Origin: a virus
IMG/VR virus record: IMGVR_UViG_3300028025_004450
Span: 1 to 33,967 of that record
Direction: 5' to 3' (one strand)
DNA: 33,967 nucleotides
A model generated the notes under the pieces. That model saw nothing but the letters and a program-made list of their open reading frames with translations, had not been told where the DNA came from and did not search any database. A program made the translations under genes and the position numbers. This document shows positions 33,136-33,967 of the stretch, piece by piece; the stretch's first letter is position 1, and every line of letters starts with the position of its first letter.

Positions 33136-33967
33136 TTATAGTGGTTTAATGATTTTAGATACCGAACTTACGTCTTGATAAACCGAATACTGATATCTAT
33201 TTATAGAAAGATTTACAGTGTCTCCAGCAGAAAACTTATTCGTTCCTGTATAAGAATTATAAAGTTGACCAAGATCTACACCAAGATATGTAGAAGCAGC
33301 AAGAACTAAAATATCTATCCATCCATAAGTATATGCTTTTGCAGAGGTTGCTGAAGAAAATGCCCCAAGCCCTGCTGGCTTAGCAACCTTAAAAGTTGTT
33401 GCAGTTGCGTCTGTAACTAATTCATTTACAACATTAAATCCAATAGGCAATATTCCAGTAACGCTTATGCGTTCTCCAACCTTAACAGTTTTTGCACCAG
33501 CCGTGCCAGCACTATATGTATAGACAATTTTTTCGCCATCTATTGCTGCCAAACTTATAGAAACGTTCTCTTTATTTTTCCAATCTTCCCATTCAAATAT
33601 AGTTGCATCATCTCCAGCGGTATCGTCAACACCAAACTTGACAGCAAACCATTGTCTATTAGATCCAGCAGTAATTTTTTGAAGAACTGTCTCTTCAAAA
33701 TAAGAAATATTGTTGACGACAATTGGGTATGTAATGTTAAAATTTCCAGCCAATCCATTAAAGTCTAAACTATTAACAAAACCAACACCCAGAATTTCCC
33801 ACTGGTTAATATTAATAAATGGGTCGGGAGAATAGTTTCCGTTTAAGTAAAAAACAATTTTTGGATCAGGAACTCCTGCAGAACTTGTAAAAGTATATGT
33901 TATTCTTGCTCTTCCATTTTCTATTTTTTCAAAAAAGAATTTGATAATTTCAGTATTATATTGTATC
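33136..33967 (-). CDS. Structural protein with beta module (5' end outside window)
   Basis: The frame is open from the right edge to the stop at 33136, so this is the C-terminal ~277 residues of a longer protein. A TTG at 33753 is in frame, but the reading frame continues upstream without a stop into a sensible beta-rich sequence (RITYTFTSSAGVPDPKIVFY, then WEILGVGFVNSLDFNG), so that TTG is internal. The visible part looks like a concanavalin-like sandwich followed by a copy of the short beta module (about 33383-33535, VGERISVTGILPIGFNVVNE). The family is not recognised. Fibre-like modules upstream of the portal are unusual; it may be a head decoration or fibre protein. Confidence 0.75.
   Translation of the reverse strand, partial: IQYNTEIIKFFFEKIENGRARITYTFTSSAGVPDPKIVFYLNGNYSPDPFININQWEILGVGFVNSLDFNGLAGNFNITYPIVVNNISYFEETVLQKITAGSNRQWFAVKFGVDDTAGDDATIFEWEDWKNKENVSISLAAIDGEKIVYTYSAGTAGAKTVKVGERISVTGILPIGFNVVNELVTDATATTFKVAKPAGLGAFSSATSAKAYTYGWIDILVLAASTYLGVDLGQLYNSYTGTNKFSAGDTVNLSINRYQYSVYQDVSSVSKIIKPL

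Noticed and set aside
1-33967. tRNA genes, CRISPR arrays, insertion sequences, attachment sites
   Set aside because: None was seen by eye. Intergenic gaps are at most about 90 nt, which leaves little room for them; faint sites could be missed without computation.

Overview
The window is a continuous stretch of a tailed double-stranded DNA phage genome (or prophage) with siphovirus-type architecture. Every supported gene lies on the minus strand, so the biological reading direction is from the right edge to the left. The sequence is AT-rich by eye and the genes are densely packed, with many stop/start overlaps of the TAATG and ATGA type. Head, neck, tail tube, tape measure and baseplate genes follow the canonical long-tailed phage order. 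No myovirus sheath gene was recognised. A host in the Actinobacteria is likely but not proven. It rests on an endonuclease VII-type HNH protein, several leaderless starts directly behind extended -10 boxes, and the general gene plan. No integrase, tRNA, CRISPR array, lysin, holin or terminase was seen; the terminase probably lies beyond the right edge.

Head and neck (33967 to 25756): a 5'-truncated structural protein, a small 122-aa protein, portal, a prohead protease fused to an acidic scaffold-like tail with a convincing internal start, an HK97-type major capsid protein, then four neck and tail-completion genes. Tail (25692 to 14810): tail tube protein, two paralogous tail-assembly chaperones, and a very large (3030-aa) tape measure protein. 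Baseplate and fibres (14810 to 2596): a Dit-position protein, a 1725-aa hub/Tal-like protein, and six fibre or minor tail genes, including an Mtd-N-like fibre and a tail-collar fibre with a jelly-roll-like C-terminus. Left end (2589 to 1): a MerR-like DNA-binding protein, two small proteins, a DnaB-type helicase, and the start of an endonuclease VII gene. This end marks the change from the structural to the replication module.

Transcription appears segmented. Strong rho-independent hairpins follow the two genes whose products are needed in most copies (major capsid and tail tube). Each hairpin is immediately followed by a -10-like box for the next gene. Four genes start 6-7 nt after a box of the form TGNTATACT and have no convincing Shine-Dalgarno, which suggests leaderless late promoters.

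The most unusual features are these. (1) The tape measure protein carries an embedded HAD-phosphatase-like domain and a possible kinase-like domain, sitting between two copies of a repeated motif, and it ends with a Cpl-7/CW_7-like cell-wall-binding motif. (2) A family of short beta-rich modules is scattered through seven structural proteins, and one pair of copies is nearly identical at the DNA level. (3) There is a nested scaffold gene, a paralogous (rather than frameshifted) tail-chaperone pair, and a repeated leaderless promoter motif.
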